Below, in pieces: positions 28,030 to 37,655 of a stretch of DNA of 64,000 nt (position 1 is the stretch's first letter; each line of letters begins with the position of its first letter). Source of the DNA: Lysinibacillus xylanilyticus. Its GTDB lineage: Bacteria > Bacillota > Bacilli > Bacillales_A > Planococcaceae. The stretch is taken from NCBI RefSeq assembly GCF_001708185.1, contig NZ_MDDN01000001.1:248001-312000 (forward strand). Reading direction: 5' to 3'. The position numbers were made by a program, and so were the translations under genes. Below the pieces are notes generated by a model, which had not been told where the DNA came from, did not search any database, and saw only the letters and a program-made list of their open reading frames with translations.

Positions 28030-28821
28030 TTATTCTTTTTTAGATTGGGCTTCTGCCTCTTTTTCAGCTTGTTCTATAGCCTTTTCTCGAGCTTTTTTTG
28101 CATCACTATTATAAGCATCCATAAAGTAAACTGGCTCACCATTTTCATCTACTGTATAGGGTACAGAATATGCGGGTACTACTGGATATTTATCGACAAG
28201 TAGCTGACGAATGTCATCTCCAGGCTTTACATCAGGCTTGTCTTTTTTTAGTAGTTGACCTAAATCGATTGAATAGTCAACATGTATTTCGCCATCACCT
28301 GTCATAAACATTGGCAATTCGGCACCAGAATAGGGACTTTTCACGGTTACGTCTTCTTTATATCCCAATTCTTCAAAGTTAATTTGATATACATTATCTG
28401 AAGTTGCATCCTTTATCGGTAAATATTGGGTAGACATTTTACGAATATTAATTTCACGAATACGTTCTGCAGCATTTAAATCTACCAATTTTACTTTAGC
28501 TTCATTCTCAGGATCCCAAATAATATACTGGAAAATACCACCTTTTTCATAGGCATTCCCAGGAATTTGTGCAAGATATTTAGGCACTAGTTTATCAAAA
28601 TCAATTAAATATTTTATATATATATCAGTATCTAGCTCACTATTTTTAATTGGAACTAATCCACCAGTTGCTTCACGGTATTCGTCAACAGCACGCTGAA
28701 CCGCTGCTAATTGGTCAACATCAGGCACTAATTTTGCCTTTTTTTCATCTTCTGGATATACGCAACCAACTAAAAGTACTGCTGATGCTATTACCAAAAG
28801 AAAAGCACTTAGTTTTTTCAT
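28030..28821 (-). CDS. yphF: Lipoprotein, YphF-like
   Basis: 263 residues with a signal peptide and lipobox (SAVLLVGCVYPED, Cys20), so membrane-anchored and exported. The mature part has no recognised catalytic motif; the C-terminal tail is highly charged (AREKAIEQAEKEAEAQSKKE). Position between a DUF2768 protein and spoIVA corresponds to yphF in B. subtilis, which is the main reason for the name. Function unknown. Confidence 0.8.
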   Translation of the reverse strand: MKKLSAFLLVIASAVLLVGCVYPEDEKKAKLVPDVDQLAAVQRAVDEYREATGGLVPIKNSELDTDIYIKYLIDFDKLVPKYLAQIPGNAYEKGGIFQYIIWDPENEAKVKLVDLNAAERIREINIRKMSTQYLPIKDATSDNVYQINFEELGYKEDVTVKSPYSGAELPMFMTGDGEIHVDYSIDLGQLLKKDKPDVKPGDDIRQLLVDKYPVVPAYSVPYTVDENGEPVYFMDAYNSDAKKAREKAIEQAEKEAEAQSKKE

Positions 28822-28843
28822 GTCACTTCCACCTCATTATTTT

Positions 28844-29056
28844 TTATGCTGGCCATGTGGCAACAATTAGTACCATTAAAAATGTGCCAAGCCCAAACAG
28901 TATGTATGCAGATAAATTTACGATTGTACGTAAAAAAACGTTGGAAACCTTATTACGACCTAAATAAATTAAACCGACTGATATAATCATAAAACCGATA
29001 CAATAAAATGATACCCACATTACATCAAGCGCAGGCAAATGTGCTAACGGACCCAT
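28844..29056 (-). CDS. yphE: Small membrane protein, DUF2768 (YphE-like)
   Basis: 70 residues, almost entirely two transmembrane helices (about 10-29 and 46-67) joined by YLGRNKVSNVFLRT. It lies 22 bp upstream of the lipoprotein gene on the same strand, and by position corresponds to B. subtilis yphE, next to gpsA and der. Function unknown. Confidence 0.75.
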   Translation of the reverse strand: MGPLAHLPALDVMWVSFYCIGFMIISVGLIYLGRNKVSNVFLRTIVNLSAYILFGLGTFLMVLIVATWPA

Positions 29057-29149
29057 TCAAGACAACCACCTTTCTTCTATGTCAGAAAACAATCAAAATA
29101 TATTAGGTGTGTTGATTAACCATTTTTATCCACCCGAATTAAAGCAGAG

Positions 29150-29310
29150 CAAGGTTTCCTGCGGGCGAGCGTCGAGTCGCTTCCTCCGCTAGTGGAACGA
29201 AGACTAAGTGCGTCACGTTCTGTGACAATGCCTTCGTGACCAACATCGTGTTGGCCTCAGGGTCTCGTCTGTCTCGCTTTCCCGCGGGAGTCGAGTAGCC
29301 CTACACTACA
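29150..29310. repeat. GC-rich intergenic repeat element
   Basis: A GC-rich stretch in an AT-rich genome, within the 532-bp yphE-gpsA gap. It begins with GCGGGCGAGCGTCGAGTCGC, ends with CCCGCGGGAGTCGAG, and contains at 29213-29246 a 34-bp module that recurs at 51942-51975 with 30 of 34 identities. No ORF. I recall similar sequences scattered in intergenic regions of Bacillus relatives. Confidence 0.65.
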
Positions 29311-29515
29311 ATCAGTTAAAAACGAGAATATATTAGCAAAATAGCAACAAAAAAAACCTTTTATCGCTCAATAATAAACCTATTTTTTCCTAATCAACAC
29401 GCCTGAAAGTATATTATACTATGTGCTTTCGCTAAAAAGAAATAGTTGTCCAGTAACTATCATCAAATGGACAACCTTTTTAACGGTATAGATTATTCAG
29501 CTAAAAGCGCACAAT

Positions 29516-29546
29516 AAGGTGTCTCAGTTACTCTCTGAGACACCTT
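29516..29546 (-). terminator. gpsA terminator
   Basis: Perfect 12-bp stem AAGGTGTCTCAG/CTGAGACACCTT, 42 bp after the gpsA stop. T-run short on the minus strand, so it may act in both directions. A second inverted repeat GTTGTCC/GGACAAC followed by TTTTT on the plus strand lies at 29445-29480. Confidence 0.7.
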
Positions 29547-29588
29547 ATATATGTCCATTTTATGACAAAACTAATTAAATTTATATTA

Positions 29589-30605
29589 TTAGTGCATCAT
29601 GTCATCAATTTCTCGCTTTTTCATACGCATCATTAATGCGTCAACTGCTACTTTCGGTTCTATATCATTAAATAAAACACTATAGAGCTCCGTTGATATT
29701 GGCATAGCAACGTCATATTTCTCTGCTAGTTGATAGGCAGCTTTAGTTGTGCGAACGCCCTCAACGACCATGCCCATTTGGTCGAGTACCTCTGGTAATT
29801 TCATGCCTTGCCCCAGTAAATTACCTGCGCGCCAATTACGCGAGTGCACGCTTGTACACGTTACAATCAAATCTCCCATACCAGTGAGCCCTGCGAATGT
29901 AAATGGATTTCCTCCCATTTTGACACCAAGGCGTGTAATTTCAGCCAATCCTCTAGTAATGAGTGCAGCTTTGGCATTATCTCCATAATTTAAACCATCT
30001 GTAATACCGGCAGCTAATGCGATGACGTTTTTCAACGCACCACCTATTTCTACACCGACCACATCCTCATTTGTATAGACACGGAAAAATTGATTCATAA
30101 ATAAATCCTGAACCTTTTCAGCAGCTTCAATATTAGCACAAGCCACTGTCACTGTTGTAGGATGATGCAGAACAACTTCTTCTGCATGACTTGGGCCTGA
30201 AAGTACAACAACTTCTTCTACAAATTCAGCCGGGAGACTTTCTATTAAAATTTCTGAAATTCGTTTTAACGAATCAGGCTCAATCCCCTTCGAAACATGA
30301 ACAAACAATACTTTTTTATCAAGTGCTGCTGTCATTTTTTCACACACTTCACGAATGGCCTTCGTAGGAACAGCCACGACAATTATCTCCGAATGAGCAA
30401 CTGCCTCAGCAATATCACTTGTTGCATGCAAATTTGCAGGCAATATCGTTTCCGGCAAATACTTCCTGTTCGTATGCAGGTTGTTAATTTCTTCAGCCTG
30501 ATCAGTTCGGTGAGTCCATAAAAGCGTATCATGCCCATTTTCTGCAAGTACCATCGCTAGTGCTGTCCCCCATGAGCCTGCCCCTAACACACAAACTTTT
30601 TCCAT
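29589..30605 (-). CDS. gpsA: NAD(P)H-dependent glycerol-3-phosphate dehydrogenase
   Basis: Makes sn-glycerol-3-phosphate from DHAP for phospholipid synthesis. 338 residues. N-terminal cofactor loop LGAGSWGTALAMVLAENGH, the SGPSHAEEV motif, catalytic Lys in GGALKNVIALAAGITDGL, and GLTGMGDLIVTC. 190 bp downstream of der, as in B. subtilis. Its product feeds acyltransferases such as the PlsY homologue at 41208-41768. Confidence 0.97.
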   Translation of the reverse strand: MEKVCVLGAGSWGTALAMVLAENGHDTLLWTHRTDQAEEINNLHTNRKYLPETILPANLHATSDIAEAVAHSEIIVVAVPTKAIREVCEKMTAALDKKVLFVHVSKGIEPDSLKRISEILIESLPAEFVEEVVVLSGPSHAEEVVLHHPTTVTVACANIEAAEKVQDLFMNQFFRVYTNEDVVGVEIGGALKNVIALAAGITDGLNYGDNAKAALITRGLAEITRLGVKMGGNPFTFAGLTGMGDLIVTCTSVHSRNWRAGNLLGQGMKLPEVLDQMGMVVEGVRTTKAAYQLAEKYDVAMPISTELYSVLFNDIEPKVAVDALMMRMKKREIDDMMH

Positions 30606-30743
30606 TCAAAATCCTCCCTTATTAAGAAAAGATAATTCCTTGTTAGCTACGATAAATACTAGAGAAAGGCTTACAATGCACTTGAACTCAAGCAACTTTA
30701 AAGTAGACATTAGAAAATTTATACTTTCCTCTCTTGTAAAAAG

Positions 30744-30775
30744 ACGCCACCCAACAATGAATGTCGGGTCGGCGT
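30744..30775 (-). terminator. der terminator
   Basis: Imperfect GC-rich stem (ACGCC..ACCC against GGGT..GGCGT) followed by TTTTT on the minus strand, 20 bp after the der stop. Confidence 0.7.
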
Positions 30776-30795
30776 ACTGTATGTGTATATTTTTC

Positions 30796-32106
30796 CTAAG
30801 CACGAGCACGGGAAATTAATCGAATTGGCGTTCCTTCAAAATCAAATGTTTCTCGAATACGGTTTTCTAAGAAACGTTCGTAAGAGAAATGCATTAATTC
30901 TGGTTCATTGACAAATACCACGAACGTCGGTGGTTGTATCGCAACTTGAGTTGCATAGTAAATACGAAGGCGGCGGCCTTTATCAGCTGGCGCTGGGTTA
31001 CGCGCCACAGCATCCTCAATCACTTCATTAAGAATAGATGATTGAATACGCATTGCATGGTTTTCACTTACACGCTGTATAATCGGTAAAATTTGATGTA
31101 CACGCTGTTTAGTATTAGCCGATACAAAAATAATTGGCGCATAATCTAAGAATAAGAAATGTTCACGAATTTGTTGAGTAAAGACGTTCATTGTTTTCTC
31201 GTCTTTTTCAATCGCATCCCACTTATTCACAACAATGATAACAGCTTTCCCAGCTTCGTGTGCATAGCCTGCAATTTTTTTATCTTGCTCTTGAATGCCT
31301 TCTTCTGCATTTAGAACGACTAAAACAACATCAGAGCGTTCAATTGCACGTAGCGCACGCAATACAGAGTATTTCTCTGTTGTTTCGTACACTTTCCCTT
31401 TTTTTCTCATACCTGCAGTATCAATAATGACATATTCTTGGCCATCATACGCGTAAGGTGTGTCAATAGCATCTCGAGTAGTACCAGCGATGTTACTAAC
31501 AATAACGCGATCTTGGCCTAAAAATGCATTGACTAATGAAGATTTCCCAACATTAGGACGACCAATTAACGAGAATTTAATGACCTCGTCTCCATATTGC
31601 TCTTCATCTTCTTTTGGGAAGTGTTTTGCACATTCATCTAATAAATCCCCTAAACCTAAGCCGTGAGAACCTGAAATAGGCCAAGGCTCACCAAAGCCAA
31701 GCGCATAGAAGTCATAGATCATTTCGCGCATGTCTGGGTTGTCAATTTTATTCACTGCTAAAACGACTGGTTTTTTTGTTTTGTATAAAATTTTTGCTAC
31801 TTGCTCGTCTGCAGCTGTTACACCTTCACGTCCGTTTGTCATAAAAATAATAACGTCTGCTTCATCAATGGCGATTTCTGCTTGTTGACGAATCTGCTCT
31901 AAGAACGGCTCGTCCCCAATCTCGATACCACCTGTATCAATAATATTAAAGTCATGTGTTAACCACTCTGCCGAACTATAAATACGGTCGCGTGTTACCC
32001 CTGGAATATCTTCCACAATCGATACACGTTCTCCAACGATACGATTAAAAATCGTCGACTTACCTACGTTCGGACGACCTACGATGGCTACTACTGGTTT
32101 CGTCAT
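30796..32106 (-). CDS. der: Ribosome biogenesis GTPase Der
   Basis: Essential GTPase with two tandem G domains, acting in 50S subunit assembly. 436 residues. Two P-loops ([12 protein letters not shown] near residue 10, [12 protein letters not shown] near 183), two DTGG/DTAG switch motifs, two NKID/NKWD motifs, and a C-terminal KH-like domain ending RLISRARA. Also known as EngA. Confidence 0.98.
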   Translation of the reverse strand: MTKPVVAIVGRPNVGKSTIFNRIVGERVSIVEDIPGVTRDRIYSSAEWLTHDFNIIDTGGIEIGDEPFLEQIRQQAEIAIDEADVIIFMTNGREGVTAADEQVAKILYKTKKPVVLAVNKIDNPDMREMIYDFYALGFGEPWPISGSHGLGLGDLLDECAKHFPKEDEEQYGDEVIKFSLIGRPNVGKSSLVNAFLGQDRVIVSNIAGTTRDAIDTPYAYDGQEYVIIDTAGMRKKGKVYETTEKYSVLRALRAIERSDVVLVVLNAEEGIQEQDKKIAGYAHEAGKAVIIVVNKWDAIEKDEKTMNVFTQQIREHFLFLDYAPIIFVSANTKQRVHQILPIIQRVSENHAMRIQSSILNEVIEDAVARNPAPADKGRRLRIYYATQVAIQPPTFVVFVNEPELMHFSYERFLENRIRETFDFEGTPIRLISRARA

Positions 32107-32267
32107 CTGTACTTCATCCTTCCAACTTCTTGTCTTTCGCTATTATACACGAAAAATGCCATTATATCATATCATATCCATAATAGTGCGCGCTATGTAC
32201 TGTTCTATCCATCTCTTTTTAAATTTTTTCGTCATTTCCCTCTTCTACTCGTTGCCTCCATAAAAAA

Positions 32268-32296
32268 AAGCAAGGACACAAACTGTATCCTCGCTT
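32268..32296 (-). terminator. Terminator of the S1-protein gene
   Basis: 13-bp stem AAGCAAGGACACA/TGTATCCTCGCTT (GU pairs) with 3-nt loop, followed by eight T residues on the minus strand, 8 bp past the stop. Confidence 0.85.
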
Positions 32297-32303
32297 GTCA
32301 AGT

Positions 32304-33440
32304 TTATTTAAAGTTTTTTAGTTTATCGCCAATAACATCACCGAAAGAGAAGCCTGTGTTTTCTTCTGGTAATTTATAGTCGATTACTTCCTCGGCATCA
32401 GGATTTTCAAGTAAATCCTTAATACTTAATGCTAAGCGGCCATCTTCAGCATTTACATCAAGCACTTTCACCTGTACTTCTTGTCCTTCTTTTAAAGCTT
32501 CGTGTGGCGTGTTAATATGCTTATGCGCGATTTGAGAAATATGCACTAAACCTTCAACACCTGGGAAAACTTCCACAAATGCTCCGAATGAAGTAAGACG
32601 TTTTACTTTTCCATCTAATACTGTACCTTTAGCAGCACGCTCTTCGATGTTCGACCAAGGACCAGGAATCGTGTCCTTAATAGATAACGAAATGCGCTCA
32701 TTTTCAGGATCTACAGAAAGGACTTTAACCGTCACTTCTTGCCCTTCTGATAAAACCTCGCTCACTTGACTCACATGCTCATGAGACACTTGTGAAATAT
32801 GCACAAGGCCATCAATACCACCAAGGTCGATGAATGCACCAAATGATGCGATACGTTGTACTTTACCGTCTAACACATCGCCAGTTTTAATTTGGGTAAT
32901 GACATTTTTCTTTTGAGAAGCTTTTTCCGCTTCCACTACAGCACGATGTGATAAAATTAAGCGATTTTTTTCTTTATCAAGCTCAACAATTTTAAAGCTA
33001 AGAGATCTGCCTTTATAGCCCTCAAAATCATCAACAAAGTAATCTTCTACAAGGGATGCTGGAACGAAGCCACGTACTCCTAAATCGACGACAAGTCCAC
33101 CTTTAACAATATCTTTTACTTCCGCCTCGAAAACTTCCTCAGCGTTGAATTGTTGCTCAAGTGTATCCCATGCTTTTAATGCATCTACTTTACGTTTTGA
33201 TAATACATAGTTTCCTTCTTCAACCTTTGTAATCACCAACTCCAACTCATCTCCAACAGAGATTATGTCAGACGCTTTTTCAATGTGTAAGCTTGATAAT
33301 TCACTTATTGGTATAATACCGTCAAATGGTGCACCTGGAATTGAAACAGTTACTGCTTTTTCATCAACCTGCTCTGCAATCCCTTTGACGATATCACCTT
33401 CGTTAAATGTTTGTTCTGCATAGTTCATTTCTTCAGACAT
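32304..33440 (-). CDS. rpsA: Ribosomal protein S1 homologue (YpfD-like)
   Basis: 378 residues with four S1 RNA-binding repeats, at about 15-85, 100-165, 185-255 and 270-340. The third and fourth are the clearest (GAFIDLGGIDGLVHISQVSHEHV and GAFVEVFPGVEGLVHISQIAHKH). Shorter than the six-repeat E. coli S1, as usual in Bacilli. Probably RNA binding or translation-associated. Lies between cmk and der on the same strand. Confidence 0.93.
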   Translation of the reverse strand: MSEEMNYAEQTFNEGDIVKGIAEQVDEKAVTVSIPGAPFDGIIPISELSSLHIEKASDIISVGDELELVITKVEEGNYVLSKRKVDALKAWDTLEQQFNAEEVFEAEVKDIVKGGLVVDLGVRGFVPASLVEDYFVDDFEGYKGRSLSFKIVELDKEKNRLILSHRAVVEAEKASQKKNVITQIKTGDVLDGKVQRIASFGAFIDLGGIDGLVHISQVSHEHVSQVSEVLSEGQEVTVKVLSVDPENERISLSIKDTIPGPWSNIEERAAKGTVLDGKVKRLTSFGAFVEVFPGVEGLVHISQIAHKHINTPHEALKEGQEVQVKVLDVNAEDGRLALSIKDLLENPDAEEVIDYKLPEENTGFSFGDVIGDKLKNFK

Positions 33441-33542
33441 ATGTAACCCTCCTTCGCATCTTCCCTTACTATTTTATTCGATTTTGAAGACAAAGACAAA
33501 AATAAATCCTTTAAATTCAAAAAATGTCTGAAATTTTTGGAT

Positions 33543-34217
33543 TTACTTCATTTTTTCTTGCGCTAATTTTAAAATGGCTTGTGCTGCATCATCAATTGAC
33601 AAGGCTGTCGTATCTAAAAATATGGCATCTGCTGCTTGAATTAGTGGTGATGCTTCACGCTCACTATCCATTTTATCGCGTAGAGCAATATCTTCTTGAA
33701 GTTTTTCAATGGAAGATTCAATTCCGCGCTTTTGATTGTCAATAAAACGACGTCTTGCTCTCTCTTCTACCGTTGCAGACATAAAGATTTTTAGTTCTGC
33801 ATTCTTTAACACATGCGTAGCAATATCGCGCCCATCCATAACAACACAACCATTAGCCGCAAGCTTTTGTTGCTGTGCTACTAATAGTTCACGCACTTTA
33901 GCATGAGCCGATACTTGTGAAACAGATGAAGTTACTTCATTTGATCGAATTTCTGCCGACACATTCTTCCCGTCCAAAAAGACAAGCTGTCCTTGAGGAG
34001 AAGGTTTTAATTCAATTGTGCTAGATGCTAACATTTCTGCTAATTTTTCTTCATCATCTAAATATATGTCTTGTTGCAGTGCTTTATACGTCACAGCACG
34101 ATACATTGCTCCAGTGTCGATATAAGTAAACCCGAGTGCCTCTGCAACAATTTTCGCGATTGTACTTTTACCAGCGCCAGCAGGTCCATCAATCGCAATT
34201 TGAATGTTTTTCTTCAT
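33543..34217 (-). CDS. cmk: Cytidylate kinase
   Basis: Phosphorylates CMP and dCMP. 224 residues. P-loop IDGPAGAGKST at residues 7-17, YIDTGAMYRAVTYKAL, MDGRDIATHVLKNAELKIFMSA, and the RRRFIDNQKRG lid region. Transcribed from a site upstream of the S1 gene, with about 100 bp between them. Confidence 0.97.
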   Translation of the reverse strand: MKKNIQIAIDGPAGAGKSTIAKIVAEALGFTYIDTGAMYRAVTYKALQQDIYLDDEEKLAEMLASSTIELKPSPQGQLVFLDGKNVSAEIRSNEVTSSVSQVSAHAKVRELLVAQQQKLAANGCVVMDGRDIATHVLKNAELKIFMSATVEERARRRFIDNQKRGIESSIEKLQEDIALRDKMDSEREASPLIQAADAIFLDTTALSIDDAAQAILKLAQEKMK

Positions 34218-34257
34218 ATTCTTCCCTACTTTCTATCACACCACATTGTATCATAAA

Positions 34258-34283
34258 AAAGCCCTCTTCTAGCAGAGGGCTTT
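34258..34283 (-). terminator. Terminator between ypfA and cmk
   Basis: AAAGCCCTC/GAGGGCTTT stem, 8-nt loop, with TTTTTT on the minus strand. It lies upstream of cmk and 132 bp past the PilZ-protein gene, whose transcript it should end. Confidence 0.8.
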
Positions 34284-34415
34284 CTTAAATAAAACGACTA
34301 ATCGATTTGAAGGATAACTTAACTGCATGAAGTGAAACTTACTCAATGGGGATTTTATGGGCAGTTCAGCTCCCACCTTAGTTCTTTGCATTCGCTACAT
34401 TTTCAGCGAAAAAAA

Positions 34416-35081
34416 TTAAGCATCAAAAGGGTTCGTTTCTTTACGACGATTGACTAACTGACGTTCAAAACAGAAACGAACAATATGCTGTTTGTCTACA
34501 TCATCTGTATCTGTTAACTGTATAGTTGCTATTTTTTTGTTATCGTTATCGTTTTCGGATATGCGAACAACCATCGCATCCGTGATTACGTATTTAACAT
34601 CTCCATTAGCAAACGGTAAAACGATCGTTAACTTAACCTCATCACCATCTTGGAAAGCAAATGCCCCTCTTAAGCCAACTGACAAACCACCTGCGCTAAT
34701 ATCTTCTGTTACTAGCTGATATTTGTGATCCTTAAATTGGATCGCTACATCCACTGGTGTTTCTACACGTACATATTCACGACGTTGAATTTTGATAAAG
34801 TCCTCTGCATTTGGACAGTGCAACATAATCATTGGTATATTGCCAGCTTTACGTCCAGTCACTTCTGTAATGAATGCAAATGATTGTTTGTCATCCGTAC
34901 GAAAAGATGCTCTAAATTCAGAACCATCTATTAGAAATGCTGTTTTCTTTGTAGCAACATTTGTTGGATAATCGATGTAAATAATATTGTCTTTTTGTTC
35001 TACAACTTTACAGCGGAATTTTTCAACACGCTCTGTATAAGTTGGTTCAAGTTCTAATTGTGTACCAATTTTTATTTCCAT
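34416..35081 (-). CDS. ypfA: PilZ-domain flagellar brake protein (YpfA/MotI-like)
   Basis: Binds cyclic di-GMP and, in B. subtilis, inhibits flagellar rotation. 221 residues. N-terminal YcgR-like beta domain (about 1-90), then PilZ with the c-di-GMP signature RREYVRVETPVDVAI and TEDISAGGLSVGL (RxxxR and DxSxxG). The ATG at 35081 has GAGGAGA behind it and is preferred to upstream codons. It lies upstream of the cmk operon and downstream of ypeB. Confidence 0.92.
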   Translation of the reverse strand: MEIKIGTQLELEPTYTERVEKFRCKVVEQKDNIIYIDYPTNVATKKTAFLIDGSEFRASFRTDDKQSFAFITEVTGRKAGNIPMIMLHCPNAEDFIKIQRREYVRVETPVDVAIQFKDHKYQLVTEDISAGGLSVGLRGAFAFQDGDEVKLTIVLPFANGDVKYVITDAMVVRISENDNDNKKIATIQLTDTDDVDKQHIVRFCFERQLVNRRKETNPFDA

Positions 35082-35168
35082 GAGCATCTCCTCGAACACA
35101 AATATATATATCTTCATTATCGCATGAGATGCCCATTTTGGCTATATGAACTGGTGTTTTTTATTAAA

Positions 35169-36452
35169 TTACGTTAAATATTCCACTTTTAAAACATTGT
35201 GATTTTCTGCATCAATAACAACCCTGAATGTTTCTTGTGTATTTTTATCACGAACCGCAATCACTTCATAACAAAGGCGTTGTTCAAATTGACCGTTATC
35301 TGTATAAATCTTTCTTACTTCCTCTACTTTCACATCATTATCGAAGAAAGTTTTCCAATCAATTGGTCTTGGGGTTTGTGGTTTAATCGTCTCTTCCTGA
35401 ATATATTCCATTGCATTAGCACCTAGTAACTCGCCTGTATCCTTTGCCAGTTTTAGTTGGACGCCATCTGCATAAATCAACGCATTGTCTCCAGGATGCA
35501 CACGTGCAAATGTCAAATGCCATGCTTGATGGTTTTCACGAGATTCCACAAATGCAACATCATTCATGCCAAGTTGTTTTAAATATTCCTCAGCCTTTTT
35601 CTTAATTTCATCTTGTGATAATCTTGCTTCATCTACTGGACGTTCCACTAAGTAGGATAGTAAATGTCCACCCTTTTCTGTTAAATCGACATATCCTAAA
35701 CGAATACCTTGGTGGAATTGGATATGATAAAACGGATATGGTGCAGTATCACTACTTTTCGTAACAGTAAATGTTGCATCTTTAATAATAGGGAATAAAT
35801 TTTTTACTTTTTCTAATGCCTCTTTTTCAGTAATGACCGAATCTTGTAATGCTTTAAGTTCTATTTTTTTCTGCCAATCAGATTCACTTAATGTAAGTGG
35901 GAAATCTTTTTCGCTGTAATCCTTTAATGTTTTTTGAACATTATCAAATGTTGTATTTGGCTTCTTATTATCTACTTGTTGCACCCAGACGTCCATATTT
36001 CCGTTATTTTTATAAAAATCTACTGTTGCGGCTGTCCATTCATCTGAAAGTGATTGTAAATTTGTAGAGACCTGTGGCATTTTTTCTTGCCAAGCTTGAT
36101 AATCTCCTGTTTTTTCTGTTCTCTTGGCTTCATCTCCCAGGCGCCCTAAGTAACTTAGCCACTGGTTCGAGACTTCTTGCCCGACAGGAATATTAGATAA
36201 AGAAGATCGAACTTCAGAGCTTAGTCGCCAAACAGAATCTAACTCATTGTTCATCGCTTGGTCATCCTGAAACAATAGTGATTGTGAAACAGCTTGTTGT
36301 AGTCCAGATAATTTCTCAGAAGCATCCGTTAAATTATTTGTGTACTGAGCTAGCACAGTACGTTGTAAACTAGTGTTTTCTTTGTGCATATGAATGCTAT
36401 ATGCCCCTAAACCAATAACTGCTACAGTAAGTATAACGAGCATAGTTCTCAT
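35169..36452 (-). CDS. ypeB: Germination protein YpeB
   Basis: Spore membrane protein required to localise and stabilise the cortex-lytic enzyme SleB. 427 residues. One N-terminal transmembrane helix (about 4-21), a long extended helical region, and C-terminal PepSY-like repeats (KALEKVKNLFPIIKDATF and later repeats ending in VIDAENHNVLKVEYL). It starts 15 bp after sleB, matching the conserved sleB-ypeB operon. Confidence 0.95.
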   Translation of the reverse strand: MRTMLVILTVAVIGLGAYSIHMHKENTSLQRTVLAQYTNNLTDASEKLSGLQQAVSQSLLFQDDQAMNNELDSVWRLSSEVRSSLSNIPVGQEVSNQWLSYLGRLGDEAKRTEKTGDYQAWQEKMPQVSTNLQSLSDEWTAATVDFYKNNGNMDVWVQQVDNKKPNTTFDNVQKTLKDYSEKDFPLTLSESDWQKKIELKALQDSVITEKEALEKVKNLFPIIKDATFTVTKSSDTAPYPFYHIQFHQGIRLGYVDLTEKGGHLLSYLVERPVDEARLSQDEIKKKAEEYLKQLGMNDVAFVESRENHQAWHLTFARVHPGDNALIYADGVQLKLAKDTGELLGANAMEYIQEETIKPQTPRPIDWKTFFDNDVKVEEVRKIYTDNGQFEQRLCYEVIAVRDKNTQETFRVVIDAENHNVLKVEYLT

Positions 36453-36467
36453 TTATTTTCCTCCTTT

Positions 36468-37286
36468 CTATGAACAGAAAATGTGTTCTCCAATTTGTTT
36501 AATTTGAGGTCTTGACCAAATCCACTTACTTGTAGCTGTTTTCGGATTAAAATAATAAAGTGCATTTTCTGAAGGATCCCATCCATTCATAGCGTCAATT
36601 ACGGCTTCTTTTGCACGTTCGTTTGGTTCAAGCCAAATTTGCCCATCTGCCACCGCTGTAAACGCCAAAGGTTGGAAGATAATACCTGAAATTGTATTTG
36701 GGAATTCAGGACTTTCCAGACGATTTAAAATAACAGCAGCTACTGCTACCTGACCTTCATAAGGCTCTCCTCTTGCTTCACCATAAACCGCATTCGCTAT
36801 TAACTGTACGTCTTTTTCAGTATACTTTGGAGGTACTTGAGTTTTAGTGCCATTATTATTACTACTACCACTACTTTTACCACCACCACCACCGCCAGTG
36901 TTTGTTTTTACTTGCTGTTCAAGTGGCTTGCCTCCATAATAGGTAAATTGATTACCTGCATTTAATTGAGCTTTAACCCAGCCTTCATCGTAATCTGAAT
37001 TGCCAGATAAAGCTTTTTTTGTATTAGCGCCGGCTACCCCATCCACTGGTAAACCATATTTCTCTTGGAAGTTCCGTAAAGCCCAATATGTGTTATAGCC
37101 AAATTTACCATCAATTTTACTTTTATAAAATCCTAAGTATTGTAGCCTTGCTTGCAGTTCAATTACATCATCTCCATAAGCACCACGAGAAATCTGTTGC
37201 TCGGTAAATGCAATGGCGTCATTTTGTGGAATAGCGAATATACTAATCCCCAACATCAAAGCAAAAATTAAGCTTACTAAGCGCAT
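36468..37286 (-). CDS. sleB: Spore cortex-lytic enzyme SleB
   Basis: Lytic transglycosylase that degrades cortex peptidoglycan during germination. 272 residues from ATG 37286 (MRLVSLIFALMLGISIFA), chosen because AAAGGAG lies 8 nt upstream. Signal peptide, then a peptidoglycan-binding type 1 domain (about 35-95, SRGAYGDDVIELQARLQYLG). A Gly/Ser/Asn-rich linker follows, and then a Hydrolase_2 domain with catalytic Glu in NAVYGEARGEPYEGQVAVAAV. Ends HIFCS. In operon with ypeB; sigma-G control is known for the family but was not verified here. Confidence 0.95.
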   Translation of the reverse strand: MRLVSLIFALMLGISIFAIPQNDAIAFTEQQISRGAYGDDVIELQARLQYLGFYKSKIDGKFGYNTYWALRNFQEKYGLPVDGVAGANTKKALSGNSDYDEGWVKAQLNAGNQFTYYGGKPLEQQVKTNTGGGGGGKSSGSSNNNGTKTQVPPKYTEKDVQLIANAVYGEARGEPYEGQVAVAAVILNRLESPEFPNTISGIIFQPLAFTAVADGQIWLEPNERAKEAVIDAMNGWDPSENALYYFNPKTATSKWIWSRPQIKQIGEHIFCS

Positions 37287-37339
37287 GATCATCACTCCTT
37301 TTTTCATAGCTTGAAACAAACAACTCATTTTATACATAT

Positions 37340-37362
37340 CAATTTTGCCTCGGCAAAAATTG
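37340..37362. repeat. Palindromic repeat, second copy
   Basis: CAATTTTGCC-TC-GGCAAAAATTG (one extra A in the right arm), 53 bp upstream of the sleB start. Related to the 28-bp palindrome at 24573-24600 and to 43383-43404. Confidence 0.55.
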
Positions 37363-37488
37363 CGTCTAGAATCGTGCGAAGGCTTTAGCTTCTTTCAGCA
37401 ATGTCGACAGGTACAGCTGTTTGGACACCTGCTGAAAAGTAACTTAAATCTATATTCATCTCACCACCTATCGAGAAGGAAGATTCCT

Positions 37489-37597
37489 GTAGCTGACGCT
37501 TTGCTTTCGCTACGAAAAAACATTTGTAGCTGACGTTTCACTTTCGCTACGAAAACATTTGTAGCTGACGTTTCACTTTCGCTACGAAAACACATTT
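37489..37597. repeat. Three tandem copies of a 37-bp repeat
   Basis: Units of 37, 35 and 37 bp, each starting GTAGCTGACG and ending ACATTT, at 37489-37525, 37526-37560 and 37561-37597. The reverse complement of the first unit matches the unit of the array at 52097-52244 at 30 of 37 positions. It lies between sleB and prsW with no spacers, so it is not a CRISPR. Confidence 0.85.
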
Positions 37598-37609
37598 GCT
37601 GAAAGAAGT

Positions 37610-37655
37610 AAAAAAAGAAAAGCGCAGAAATCTTTTTTTAGATTTCTACGCTTTA
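37610..37655 (-). terminator. prsW terminator overlapping its stop codon
   Basis: A stem of about 15 bp (AAAGCGCAGAAATCT against AGATTTCTACGCTTT) with a T-rich loop; the right arm overlaps the TAA stop. The minus strand then continues with a T-run. Confidence 0.85.

Noticed and set aside
30606-30809. 67-codon ORF between der and gpsA
   Set aside because: It covers the der terminator and overlaps der; no ribosome site; composition looks non-coding.
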